Positions 25,217 to 31,321 of a stretch of DNA of 35,150 nucleotides are shown piece by piece (positions within the stretch are counted from its first letter, which is position 1; each line of letters opens with the position of its first letter). The DNA is from a virus, in IMG/VR virus record IMGVR_UViG_3300028800_000224, positions 1-35,150 of that record. One strand, given 5' to 3'. A model generated the notes under the pieces. The model was not told the DNA's origin. It did not search any database and saw nothing but the letters and a program-made list of their open reading frames with translations. The position numbers and the translations under genes were made by a program.

Positions 25217-25671
25217 GCCTCGACAACTCCGTATGCAAACTGCTGTTCGTGGAACATGACGTACGTTTCGCCTTCGAGCGTCAGAGAGTATTCCCCGCCC
25301 GGCATCGAAGGCCTTCGCGGCAGCACGACGCGATCGCCGACCTTGACTTCCATCGGGGCGTGGCCGGTGGCCACCATCTCGGAGGCCGATTCCCCGCATT
25401 CGCACTTGCCGACCGAAATACCGCTGCGGACGTTCCTCTTATTGAGGATGCGCGTGCGCGTCTTGCGGCACTTCTTGCATTCGAGGATTACTAACTGGTC
25501 GCCGGGCCCGGTGGCCACCACCGTGCCAATGAAGCTGTCGTGGTAGTCGCCCGGCCGGTCCGCGCCGGCGAGCACGCCTTGCGGAATGACGATGGATCCG
25601 ATCCTGTCAGCCACGTGGTCGGGCTTCACGAGAATCATGTCCCCGAGGGGACGGAAGTTAACGGCGTTCAT
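25213..25671 (-). CDS. GroES-like co-chaperonin with inserted Cys4 zinc module
   Basis: The start is ATG 25671, with AAAGGAGG 10 nt upstream and an ATGA overlap with the preceding small ORF. The product has 152 aa; Cpn10 proteins are usually about 95-100. Residues 6-60 (FRPLGDMILVKPD, IVIPQGV, IGTVVATGPGD) and 106-152 (VKVGDRVVLP, GETYVMFHEQQFAYGVV) are the two halves of a Cpn10 barrel. Between them about 45 residues are inserted, with C65-x2-C68 and C90-x-C92, likely binding zinc. Phage co-chaperonins (T4 gp31) replace GroES in folding capsid protein; that role is inferred here. No GroEL partner is in the window. Confidence 0.85.
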   Translation of the reverse strand: MNAVNFRPLGDMILVKPDHVADRIGSIVIPQGVLAGADRPGDYHDSFIGTVVATGPGDQLVILECKKCRKTRTRILNKRNVRSGISVGKCECGESASEMVATGHAPMEVKVGDRVVLPRRPSMPGGEYSLTLEGETYVMFHEQQFAYGVVEA

Positions 25672-25799
25672 TCGCTTGCGGCCTCCTTTGCCTGCATGCG
25701 TAGTCGACGCGGCGACGCTATCGCGCCAGCCCGGGCGCGATCCAATTGCCGCAAGAAACTGCCTAGCCACCAGCCAAGCATCTGGAACAGATACGTCAT
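25668..25799 (-). CDS. 43-aa coupled small protein upstream of the GroES-like gene
   Basis: ATG 25799 forms ATGA with the stop of the 25796-25996 gene, and its TGA (25670-25668) overlaps the GroES-like ATG. The product is MTYLFQMLGWWLGSFLRQLD followed by a basic Arg/Ala tail. The N-terminal 18 residues are strongly hydrophobic or amphipathic with paired Trp, suggesting a membrane-associated peptide. Its 3' end carries the ribosome site for the GroES-like gene. Exact coupling on both sides supports it despite its size. Confidence 0.6.
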   Translation of the reverse strand: MTYLFQMLGWWLGSFLRQLDRARAGAIASPRRLRMQAKEAASE

Positions 25800-25996
25800 T
25801 TCGTCAGTTCAACCTCACTCACTCGGATGCGGTACGTCTTCTCTCCCACGCGGACAATGGAAGTGCCGCGGCGTACGAGTTCCTCTACGGTGACCTTGGG
25901 CTTCGCGGGCTCGGCCTGCCGGTCGGTCGCGGGACGGACTTCGAAGAAGTCTCGGAGGAAGCCGTCGAGGTCGATATTGGAGGAGCTATGCGCCAC
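25796..25996 (-). CDS. hypothetical 66-aa protein
   Basis: GTG start at 25996 with GGGAG about 7 nt upstream; it overlaps the preceding gene by 11 bp. The protein has an acidic helical start (NIDLDGFLRDFFEVRP) and a small beta C-terminus (TSIVRVGEKTYRIRVSEVEL). No family recognised. Confidence 0.6.
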   Translation of the reverse strand: MAHSSSNIDLDGFLRDFFEVRPATDRQAEPAKPKVTVEELVRRGTSIVRVGEKTYRIRVSEVELTK

Positions 25997-26159
25997 TTGC
26001 GTCTCCCTTTACCAGCCGCTCGAATTCCGCGGCGCTCATGCGTTCCATGTCTTCGAGCCAGATGTAGCCGGCCGAAGCGTTGCACCCGATCACCAGCAGC
26101 TTGCGGCCGTCCGCAGTCGTCACAACGTCGCCCGTCGTTACGTGGTCGATTGCAGTCAT
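25986..26159 (-). CDS. hypothetical 57-aa small beta protein
   Basis: The start could be ATG 26159 or ATG 26183 (8 residues longer, 4 bp after the previous stop). The core, GDVVTTADGRKLLVIGCNAS then AGYIWLEDM, is a short SH3-like beta unit, followed by a helix (SAAEFERLVKG). Its end overlaps the next gene by 11 bp. Function unknown. Confidence 0.6.
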   Translation of the reverse strand: MTAIDHVTTGDVVTTADGRKLLVIGCNASAGYIWLEDMERMSAAEFERLVKGDASGA

Positions 26160-26187
26160 GCCGACATGGCCTACTGGAGACATGGGC

Positions 26188-26427
26188 TCAAGCCGCCATG
26201 CTGGATAAGGGCCGCATCTTGCTCGGGTCCATCCCGATCGACGGAAAGAGCTTGTGCGCCTTGGCCCGGACCTTCTTCTCCACCGGCTTGCCGGAGGCGC
26301 GAGAGAGAGCTGCGTCGGCATGCTGTTTGTCGGGCATCGGATAAGAGCTTGACTTAGGCGCTTTCTCGGGGACGCCGAATACTTCCTTCGGCAGCTTCTT
26401 GCGTTCGTCGGCGGTGAGTTTCGCCAT
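26188..26427 (-). CDS. small basic phage protein (AKLTADERKKLP type)
   Basis: I chose ATG 26427 (79 aa) over ATG 26463, because the family starts MAKLTxxxRxKLP. Residues contain KLTADERKKLPKEVFGVP, YPMPDKQHADAALSRASG and KVRAKAHKLFP, a pattern common in phage and Acidobacteria/Proteobacteria small proteins of unknown role. Possibly a nucleic-acid or head-associated peptide. No catalytic motif. Confidence 0.75.
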   Translation of the reverse strand: MAKLTADERKKLPKEVFGVPEKAPKSSSYPMPDKQHADAALSRASGKPVEKKVRAKAHKLFPSIGMDPSKMRPLSSMAA

Positions 26428-26474
26428 GGTGCACCTCGGGTGAAATTCGGACGGGCGGCGCATGCCGGCGCCAA

Positions 26475-26531
26475 CCGGGCTCCTCCCCGGCTTTTCCGTG
26501 CCCCGTCGTCACGGCCGGGAGTCGAACCCGG
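26475..26531 (-). other. three consecutive intergenic hairpins, one tRNA T-arm-like
   Basis: Three stem-loops are stacked between two leftward genes: 26475-26490 (CCGGG/CCCGG), 26496-26514 (CCGTG/CACGG) and 26515-26531. On the minus strand the last reads CCGGGTTCGACTCCCGG, the form of a tRNA T-stem and loop. No acceptor partner, anticodon arm or CCA is found, so this is not a complete tRNA. Confidence 0.5.
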
Positions 26532-26536
26532 AAAGG

Positions 26537-26836
26537 CTAATCCTCGTCTTCGTCGCCGTCGTCTTCCGCCTTAACGCCGTAAGTACGGCCCACGTGATCG
26601 AGCATGTCCTGCCCGTCCTCGTGGAGCGTCTCCTCCGGTTCCGGAGATGGAACATACGGTCCACCCTTATCCATGGCGGCCTGCTGTGCGGCGGGACGAT
26701 TGCGTTGAATCAGAGTACGGAAGGCCTGTCCGCCCTTGCTGTTTTTGGCGGGATGGATTTCGACGTGGTGGATGCTGCCCTTGTCAGTCTTCTTCAGATG
26801 AGACAGGGGCTTCAACTTCTTGGTGGGTGTTGCCAT
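26537..26836 (-). CDS. hypothetical small phage protein with acidic tail
   Basis: This 99-aa protein has a basic N-terminal half (MATPTKKLKPLSHLKKTDKG) and a conserved-looking HHVEIHPAKNSKGGQAFRT segment. The tail is strongly acidic (KAEDDGDEDED). Proteins of this layout occur in phage late clusters; function unknown. Intergenic hairpins lie on both sides. Confidence 0.65.
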   Translation of the reverse strand: MATPTKKLKPLSHLKKTDKGSIHHVEIHPAKNSKGGQAFRTLIQRNRPAAQQAAMDKGGPYVPSPEPEETLHEDGQDMLDHVGRTYGVKAEDDGDEDED

Positions 26837-26865
26837 GGCGAGAGGTCCTTGCTGCGGAATGGGGT

Positions 26866-26901
26866 GGGCGGCATCTCACCGCCCGGGCAGGCTATTTGCC
26901 C
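26866..26901. other. tandem hairpins between two small genes
   Basis: Two perfect stems stand side by side: GGGCGG/CCGCCC (26866-26871 with 26879-26884) and GGGCA/TGCCC (26885-26889 with 26897-26901), each with a 7-nt loop. No T-run follows on either strand, so an intrinsic terminator is unlikely. They may be mRNA processing or stability elements. Confidence 0.45.
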
Positions 26902-26937
26902 CTGCTGGCTCTCTGTGGTGCTAGGGGTTAGATCGGA

Positions 26938-27261
26938 TTAGAGTCGGCTCTGGATACTGTTCAACTGCTCGATCGCCGAGGACGCGAGCCAGTGAGCCTT
27001 TTCGAGAGTCGGCGCGATCGGCGGGACACACTCGGACTTGTCGGCCGGAGCCTGCGGATCGGTCTCATCGCCAAACAGGCGATAGCGAACGTTCTCCAGT
27101 CGGCCGTTGAGTTCCTGAAGGCATCGCACCAGGGCGGCGGCGAATTCACTCGGCGACTGGGCCGGGGAGATAGAGTTGTTGGCCACCAATTCGGTTTCCG
27201 CTTGGCGTGCGTGGAATTCGCGCGTGGCGGGCTGTTTGGGAAATTGTTGCTGTATTTTCAT
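26938..27261 (-). CDS. hypothetical protein
   Basis: This 107-aa helical protein (SPSEFAAALVRCLQELNGRL, and APTLEKAHWLASSAIEQLNS) has no recognised family. The alternating helices could form a small bundle. It follows repeat copy 6, with the ATG at 27261 about 44 bp from it. No ribosome site is obvious. Confidence 0.6.
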   Translation of the reverse strand: MKIQQQFPKQPATREFHARQAETELVANNSISPAQSPSEFAAALVRCLQELNGRLENVRYRLFGDETDPQAPADKSECVPPIAPTLEKAHWLASSAIEQLNSIQSRL

Positions 27262-27304
27262 GCCGGTATAAAAAGAAGGGAATTCGTGGCGCCGCCGGCT
27301 TACT

Positions 27305-27360
27305 GCCGACAGCAGTGCGTGCCCTGTGGCCGCGTGCGGACCGTGCTCAACTTAGCAAGA
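27305..27360 (+). repeat. intergenic repeat, copy 6 (opposite orientation)
   Basis: Plus strand GCCGACAGCAGTGCGTGCC runs to CTCAACTTAGCAAGA (27346-27360). The TAA stop of the zinc-ribbon gene (27354-27352) lies within the end palindrome. It pairs, facing inward, with copy 5, enclosing 2.76 kb of small genes. Confidence 0.75.
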
Positions 27361-27594
27361 TCCGTCTTGTGTTCTTTTGCAGAAAGGACACCTGTATCCA
27401 TTCAGAGCCCACTTCTCCGAAGGTTCGAGTACTCCGCAGAAGTGACAGTGGATATTTCCCTGGACGAGAACTTCTTCCATGCCCAATCGAAACATCCGTT
27501 CCAGTTCGCCGATCTGTTCGTGATCCGCTTCGGAAAGTGCCACCATACAGCGAAGCTTGGCTTGTGCGGCCGACTTGCTGAGTTCCTGGGTCAT
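27352..27594 (-). CDS. small zinc-ribbon protein
   Basis: This 80-aa protein starts at ATG 27594 in an ATGA overlap with the terminase stop (ATG 27603 is possible, adding 3 residues). After a helical start (SEADHEQIGELERMFRLGME) there are two CxxC knuckles, CHFCG and CPFCKR, the pattern of a zinc ribbon. The last residues and stop (GSC, TAA) fall in repeat copy 6. Possibly a nucleic-acid-binding partner of the packaging genes; not established. Confidence 0.7.
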   Translation of the reverse strand: MTQELSKSAAQAKLRCMVALSEADHEQIGELERMFRLGMEEVLVQGNIHCHFCGVLEPSEKWALNGYRCPFCKRTQDGSC

Positions 27595-29177
27595 CGCATC
27601 CATCCGCCCGGTCTCGCGCCGAAGTTCCCGCCCATCTGCAGGAACTGCTCTTCTTCGTCCTCTTCGTCCTTCGGTTCGACGGGCCCCACGTGCTGTGCAA
27701 AGGTGAGCGCTAAAGCGTCTCCGTCGTCGGGAGAGTCGAAACCGCGCGCCTGCATTTCGGCTTTCGATTCGAGGAACAGCTTGCCGGTCTTCTCTTTGAC
27801 GGTCGCCCCGGGCGCTCCTAGGTCGATTGCCAGCCTGTCGTCAGCCGGGCCGATCGCGCCCTTGGGCAGCCATTCCTTCATCGCGTTCCACATATAGGCG
27901 CGCATGTTGCCCATGTGGCGGTCGGGCGACGGCGCTCCGAAGGTCACTTCGATGACATTGGAATAGCCCAGGACGTGAAGACGTTCCACGTAAGGCGCTC
28001 CGAATGCCGAGTCGACGAACATGGCGGCAACCTTGCGGTCCGGATGCTCGTCGCGCATCACTCCCGCGAGTTTGGCGATCAGCGCATTGCGATCGCGCGT
28101 CTGTTCGCCCGGCACGCGGATCGGCGCCGGCACTCTGGGCCCGGGCCGTGCGTCGAGGCCCCGGCGGAAGCGAATCACCGCCCACGCCTTGCCCCCGCCC
28201 GATGCGTCGAAGCCGGCGATCAGCGGTTCGTCGTCGAAGGTGACGACTGCCTCCCGCTGCTGCGCGGCCTTGATGCGCGCGCTATCGATGAACTGCAGTT
28301 CGTCCTGTGCCGGCGGTAGTCCCATGACACGCACTCGAAAGTAGTCGCTGTCCTCGCCGTACGTCTGGCGCCACTCTTCGATCTCGTCCTTATTGGTGAG
28401 TCGGGAGGAGCGGCTATCGAACCGCCGCGACATCCACTCCTTGCGGAGCTTGCCGGAGGTGACCTCGAAGAACTTGCCCGAGTTTCGCTCCGGCTGCCCC
28501 CAGGCGAACCACATGGGCTGTCCGTCGGTCAGTCCGCCCTGGGCCACTTCCCAGACCTTGTCGGGTACGAGGGACGCCTCGTCGAACATGTACCAACTGG
28601 TCGACGTCAGTGCGTGCTGGCCGGCGAAGGCCTGCGCGTTCTCTTCCTTGCAGGTCTGCGGGGTGACGTTCCAGGCTTTCGGCCTTCCTTTATGGAAGAT
28701 CCCGTTTGCTTGCACGTGGAACCAGTGCCCGGTGATGCACAGCCTGGTCCAGCGCTGAATCGCCGCCCAAGTGCGCGTCTCGAGCTGCTTCCAGGTGCCC
28801 GCGGTTACCGTCCCCAGGGAATCGGGCCTGGTCGACAGGATCCAGTTCGTCAGCCAGGCTCCCATGGCCGACTTGCCGGTACCGTGACCCGACGCGATCG
28901 CCATGCGGATGGGCTTGACTGGCGCGGTCCCGTCGAAGCGTCGCTTCCTTACTTCCTTGCCCAGGTCGTCGAGGAAGCGCTCCTGATTTTCGTCGGGCCC
29001 GGACTGGTTGGCGAGTTCGGTTCCTTTGACGCCCCACGGGTACGCGTAGTAGACGAATCCCAGAGGGTTAGCCCAGTATCCCGCGACGTCCGCATGGATC
29101 AGGCGTTCCCGCTCAGCCTTCGGGCTCTTCCGCTTGGGCGGGTGCGTCCGCGTCGGTCTGATTTCTGGCTGATTCAC
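27591..29177 (-). CDS. terL: terminase large subunit
   Basis: This 528-aa packaging motor has an ATPase domain with Walker A GHGTGKS (residues 97-103) and Walker B YMFDEAS with Asp199/Glu200. The nuclease domain shows GFDASGGGK (Asp324), MFVDSAFG (Asp389) and DSPDDGDALALTFA (Asp487 region), the acidic triad of the RNase H-like fold. It cuts and pumps phage DNA into the prohead through the portal. The start at 29177 overlaps the small-subunit gene by 65 bp. The C-terminus is acidic and ends in GGWMR. Strong assignment. Confidence 0.93.
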   Translation of the reverse strand: MNQPEIRPTRTHPPKRKSPKAERERLIHADVAGYWANPLGFVYYAYPWGVKGTELANQSGPDENQERFLDDLGKEVRKRRFDGTAPVKPIRMAIASGHGTGKSAMGAWLTNWILSTRPDSLGTVTAGTWKQLETRTWAAIQRWTRLCITGHWFHVQANGIFHKGRPKAWNVTPQTCKEENAQAFAGQHALTSTSWYMFDEASLVPDKVWEVAQGGLTDGQPMWFAWGQPERNSGKFFEVTSGKLRKEWMSRRFDSRSSRLTNKDEIEEWRQTYGEDSDYFRVRVMGLPPAQDELQFIDSARIKAAQQREAVVTFDDEPLIAGFDASGGGKAWAVIRFRRGLDARPGPRVPAPIRVPGEQTRDRNALIAKLAGVMRDEHPDRKVAAMFVDSAFGAPYVERLHVLGYSNVIEVTFGAPSPDRHMGNMRAYMWNAMKEWLPKGAIGPADDRLAIDLGAPGATVKEKTGKLFLESKAEMQARGFDSPDDGDALALTFAQHVGPVEPKDEEDEEEQFLQMGGNFGARPGGWMR

Positions 29178-29721
29178 GTCTGGCGGCGGCTTCGGCGGCT
29201 CTCTTGCGGCCGGCGAGCAGTGTCTCGATCGATTCTTCGAGGCTTATTTCGTCCGGATCGACAGGCTTGGGTTTGTGCTCCCCTTTGGCGATCGCAACTT
29301 CGTCGCGCAATTCCCGCAAACGTTCGAGTAGGCCCACGTCGACCCGGAATTCCGGCACTGCTTCCGTCCCGAGCCCTTCTCCCAACGACTTCATCTTGTA
29401 GGTGACGGTAAGCAATCCAGTGTTGCCACCGCCCGGGATTTTCTTCATCAGCTTCGCCCGCTGCGTGATCACCGCGCGCAGGCGCTTGTGCTCGTCGTTG
29501 GCGGCACGCAGGCGCATGTCGGGATCGGCGATTCCCAATGTGCGGGCCCGCTCCCGCCAGATGTTTTTGAACTCCGCGACTAACGCCTGGAATTCAGCTT
29601 CGGCCTTCCAGGTGCTCAGCGTGCGGCGGGTGACTGCCACCTCTTTACCGATCTGCTCGTGGGTCAACTTGCCCGCGGCAATGAGTTCGGCGGCCTTACT
29701 CTTACGTTCCTGGGCGGTCAT
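29113..29721 (-). CDS. terminase small subunit-like HTH protein
   Basis: I chose ATG 29721, coupled by ATGA to the gene before; the longer frame upstream overlaps another gene. The 202-aa product starts MTAQERKSKAAELIAAGKLT and has a helix-turn-helix (LTHEQIGKEVAVTRRTLSTWK) of the type that recognises packaging sites. A helical central domain, IPGGGNTGLLTVTYKMKSLG, and a charged C-terminal tail follow. Position directly before the large subunit and the N-terminal HTH support a DNA-recognition subunit. Sequence identity to a named TerS family was not tested. Confidence 0.75.
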   Translation of the reverse strand: MTAQERKSKAAELIAAGKLTHEQIGKEVAVTRRTLSTWKAEAEFQALVAEFKNIWRERARTLGIADPDMRLRAANDEHKRLRAVITQRAKLMKKIPGGGNTGLLTVTYKMKSLGEGLGTEAVPEFRVDVGLLERLRELRDEVAIAKGEHKPKPVDPDEISLEESIETLLAGRKRAAEAAARRESARNQTDADAPAQAEEPEG

Positions 29722-29918
29722 CGGGGCGAGCGGGGCGGCCGGCGCAAGTTGAGCGTCTTTTTCGTCCTGGCATGGAGTCTTTCGAGAAAGCTGCCGGTTT
29801 GCGGCGGTTCCGCGGGCGTGTCTTTGGCCGTGCAGAAGTCGGCGTGCTCTCCGATATCGAAGGCGCACTTCTCACAGCACTGCTGCTGGTCGGGCTTGAA
29901 TCGTTCGGAGTGGATCAT
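29718..29918 (-). CDS. small Cys-rich protein between recombinase and terminase
   Basis: This 66-aa ORF starts at ATG 29918 in a TAATG overlap with the serine recombinase and stops in an ATGA overlap with the terminase small subunit. The sequence CCEKCAFDIGEHADFC suggests a zinc knuckle. The C-terminus is basic (TKKTLNLRRPPRSPR). Coupling on both sides makes it a likely real gene. Unknown function, perhaps nucleic-acid binding. Confidence 0.65.
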   Translation of the reverse strand: MIHSERFKPDQQQCCEKCAFDIGEHADFCTAKDTPAEPPQTGSFLERLHARTKKTLNLRRPPRSPR

Positions 29919-30559
29919 TAGGTTGACTTTCGAGCTAGCTTTTTCAGGGCCTGCCTTACCGCGGACTCTCGAACTCCTAACTGGTTGCCGATGGCGCGCC
30001 AACTCAATCCCAGATCCCGCAGCTTCTTGGCGTGCTCCGGACGGAAGCGGTGCGGCCTGCCGACCGGCAGGTCTTTCCCGGACTTGGAGTGGCGTACGAT
30101 TCCGACCTTGCCCTTCTCGTAATCGGCCCGATAGGCTTTGTACCCGCCCTGGGTTCGTTCGAGGATGAAGTCCCGCTCTAACTCGGCGATCAGCGCAAAG
30201 ATGCCGATCATGAACTTCGAAATAGGAGAGCGCTCGTCGGTGTCGATGTTCATCGACGGGCAGAGGAATCGAACCTTGGCTTCGGCCAGTAACCGGATGT
30301 TCGACAGGGTATCGAGCGTGGAGCGCCCGAACCGGTCCATCTTCCAGACCATGACGGTGTCGATCTTCCCGTCCCTGGCATCCTGCATTAACTGATCGAG
30401 CTTGGGTCGCCGGTTGCCTTCTTTGCCCGAGAGCTTCTCGACGTACTCCCGGTATTCCGGCCATTCGTAACGCGTCATTAACTGCTTCAGGCCGGCGAGC
30501 TGCACGGCGCAGTCCTGGTCAAGCGTAGAAACGCGGGCGTAGACGGCCTGGCGGGACAT
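29918..30559 (-). CDS. serine recombinase (resolvase/invertase type)
   Basis: This 213-aa protein has a resolvase-type catalytic domain: YARVSTLDQ with Ser11, SGKEGNRRPKLDQLMQDAR, and KMDRFGRS with Arg76 and Arg79. A long helix region follows (FMIGIFALIAELERDFI), then a C-terminal HTH (LSWRAIGNQLGVRESAVRQA). Such enzymes resolve multimers or invert DNA between short sites. It lies just before the packaging genes and 10 bp from repeat copy 7. No classical 26-bp crossover site is evident, but palindromic repeat ends are nearby. Substrate unknown. Confidence 0.9.
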   Translation of the reverse strand: MSRQAVYARVSTLDQDCAVQLAGLKQLMTRYEWPEYREYVEKLSGKEGNRRPKLDQLMQDARDGKIDTVMVWKMDRFGRSTLDTLSNIRLLAEAKVRFLCPSMNIDTDERSPISKFMIGIFALIAELERDFILERTQGGYKAYRADYEKGKVGIVRHSKSGKDLPVGRPHRFRPEHAKKLRDLGLSWRAIGNQLGVRESAVRQALKKLARKST

Positions 30560-30569
30560 AAGGAAAAAG

Positions 30570-30627
30570 ACTTGCTAAGTTGAGCGCGCGCCCGTCGCTA
30601 CCGGAGGGTTCGACTGCGGTGAAGGGC
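30570..30627 (-). repeat. intergenic repeat, copy 7
   Basis: Plus strand ACTTGCTAAGTTGAG (30570-30584), then CGCTACCGG (30596-30604; CCGGTAGCG in the transcribed sense). It encodes the last residues (ARST) and TAG stop of the next gene upstream in transcription (30575-31030). It forms an inward-facing pair with copy 8, bracketing that single gene. Confidence 0.75.
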
Positions 30628-31030
30628 TAGCGGTCACGGCAATCAGCTCGTACCGTGCGCCGGCGGAATAGCCGGACTTCCTGATGTCCGGCATCTGCCC
30701 GAGGGTGGTGGCGATGCGGGAGCGCGCCGACGCGGAGTAAATCGGGATCAGGCGCAGGCGTTCGAGGTAGCTGCAAATCTCCTCGATATGTACCGGCCCG
30801 TCGGCGCCGAGAAAGAAGTCTTCGATGGCAGCCCTGATAGTGTCCGGCTCGAAGTCCGGCTCCGCCTCGGCTACCTTCCCTTCCGGCCGCCATCCGCGCA
30901 AGTAGTCGATCGTCGTCGACAGGGACTCCAGCGCTTTCCGCTTCCCAGCCAGTTCGTCGGCCAGTGCCGAGATCTCGCCCGACAGTTCCTTGCGGGCCCT
31001 TAAGAGGACATCGAGCGCGTCGGCGTTCAT
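30575..31030 (-). CDS. coiled-coil plus winged-helix protein flanked by inverted repeats
   Basis: This 151-aa protein has an N-terminal coiled coil (LLRARKELSGEISALADELA) and a C-terminal unit (DTIRAAIEDFFLGADGPVHI, EEICSYLERLRLIP, SARSRIATTLGQMPDIRKSG) resembling HARE-type winged helices. It probably binds DNA or proteins. The gene lies entirely between repeat copies 7 and 8: its stop is in one, and its start is 13 bp inside the other. That makes it a possible cargo gene. Confidence 0.7.
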   Translation of the reverse strand: MNADALDVLLRARKELSGEISALADELAGKRKALESLSTTIDYLRGWRPEGKVAEAEPDFEPDTIRAAIEDFFLGADGPVHIEEICSYLERLRLIPIYSASARSRIATTLGQMPDIRKSGYSAGARYELIAVTASPSPQSNPPVATGARST

Positions 31031-31042
31031 CGTGGCTTTCAG

Positions 31043-31099
31043 CTTTGGAAGCAGTGCGGAGTGTTCGGTCTCAACCGGAACGCGCTCAACTTAACAAGT
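31043..31099 (+). repeat. intergenic repeat, copy 8 (opposite orientation)
   Basis: Plus strand GCTTTGGAAGCAGTGCGG, then CGGTCTCAACCG, ending CTCAACTTAACAAGT (31085-31099). It mirrors copy 5 closely, and both are preceded outside by ACGC. It lies between the 31115-31315 gene and the coiled-coil/winged-helix gene. Confidence 0.8.
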
Positions 31100-31114
31100 G
31101 CGTTTTGCATGGGG

Positions 31115-31315
31115 TCATTTGCCGTCGAGGGTGCGGTCAATCGCCCGGAGGGCCTGTCCGATCTGAGGGGTGGGCTTCATCTTCCGTAGAAAGTCGCGTA
31201 AGGTGACCAGACAGCACTCCATGTCCCAAGGGTCAGGCCGGTAAGGCTGATACGGAGCGCAAGGGGGTGTCGTAGCAGGGTTACACTTCTTGCGTGCCGT
31301 GGTGGTCTGGCCCAT
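31115..31315 (-). CDS. hypothetical 66-aa protein
   Basis: This small protein has a Pro/Tyr-rich start (CAPYQPYRPDPWDMECCLV) and a helical C-terminal half (TLRDFLRKMKPTPQIGQALR). It starts 6 bp after the preceding stop. No family recognised. Several Cys suggest possible metal binding. Confidence 0.55.
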   Translation of the reverse strand: MGQTTTARKKCNPATTPPCAPYQPYRPDPWDMECCLVTLRDFLRKMKPTPQIGQALRAIDRTLDGK

Positions 31316-31321
31316 GGAGAA

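Noticed and set aside
26496-26600. A complete tRNA gene suggested by the T-arm-like hairpin.
   Set aside because: No acceptor-stem partner, D-arm or anticodon arm is found at the right distances, and the upstream bases encode the end of a gene.
29915-29950. A possible ninth, degenerate repeat (ATTAGGTTGACTTTCGAGCTA) at the end of the serine recombinase gene.
   Set aside because: Only weakly similar to the consensus and lacking the palindrome; chance similarity cannot be excluded.
8564-31099. Integron attC sites: GTTAAGT and ACTTAAC fit the GTTRRRY/RYYYAAC core boxes, and gene stops lie in the boxes as in cassettes.
   Set aside because: An attC needs both boxes about 50-130 bp apart around a folded centre at one end of each cassette. 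Here both half-sites lie within the same 11 bp, some copies have TAGC rather than TAAC, copies face each other, and no integron integrase is visible.
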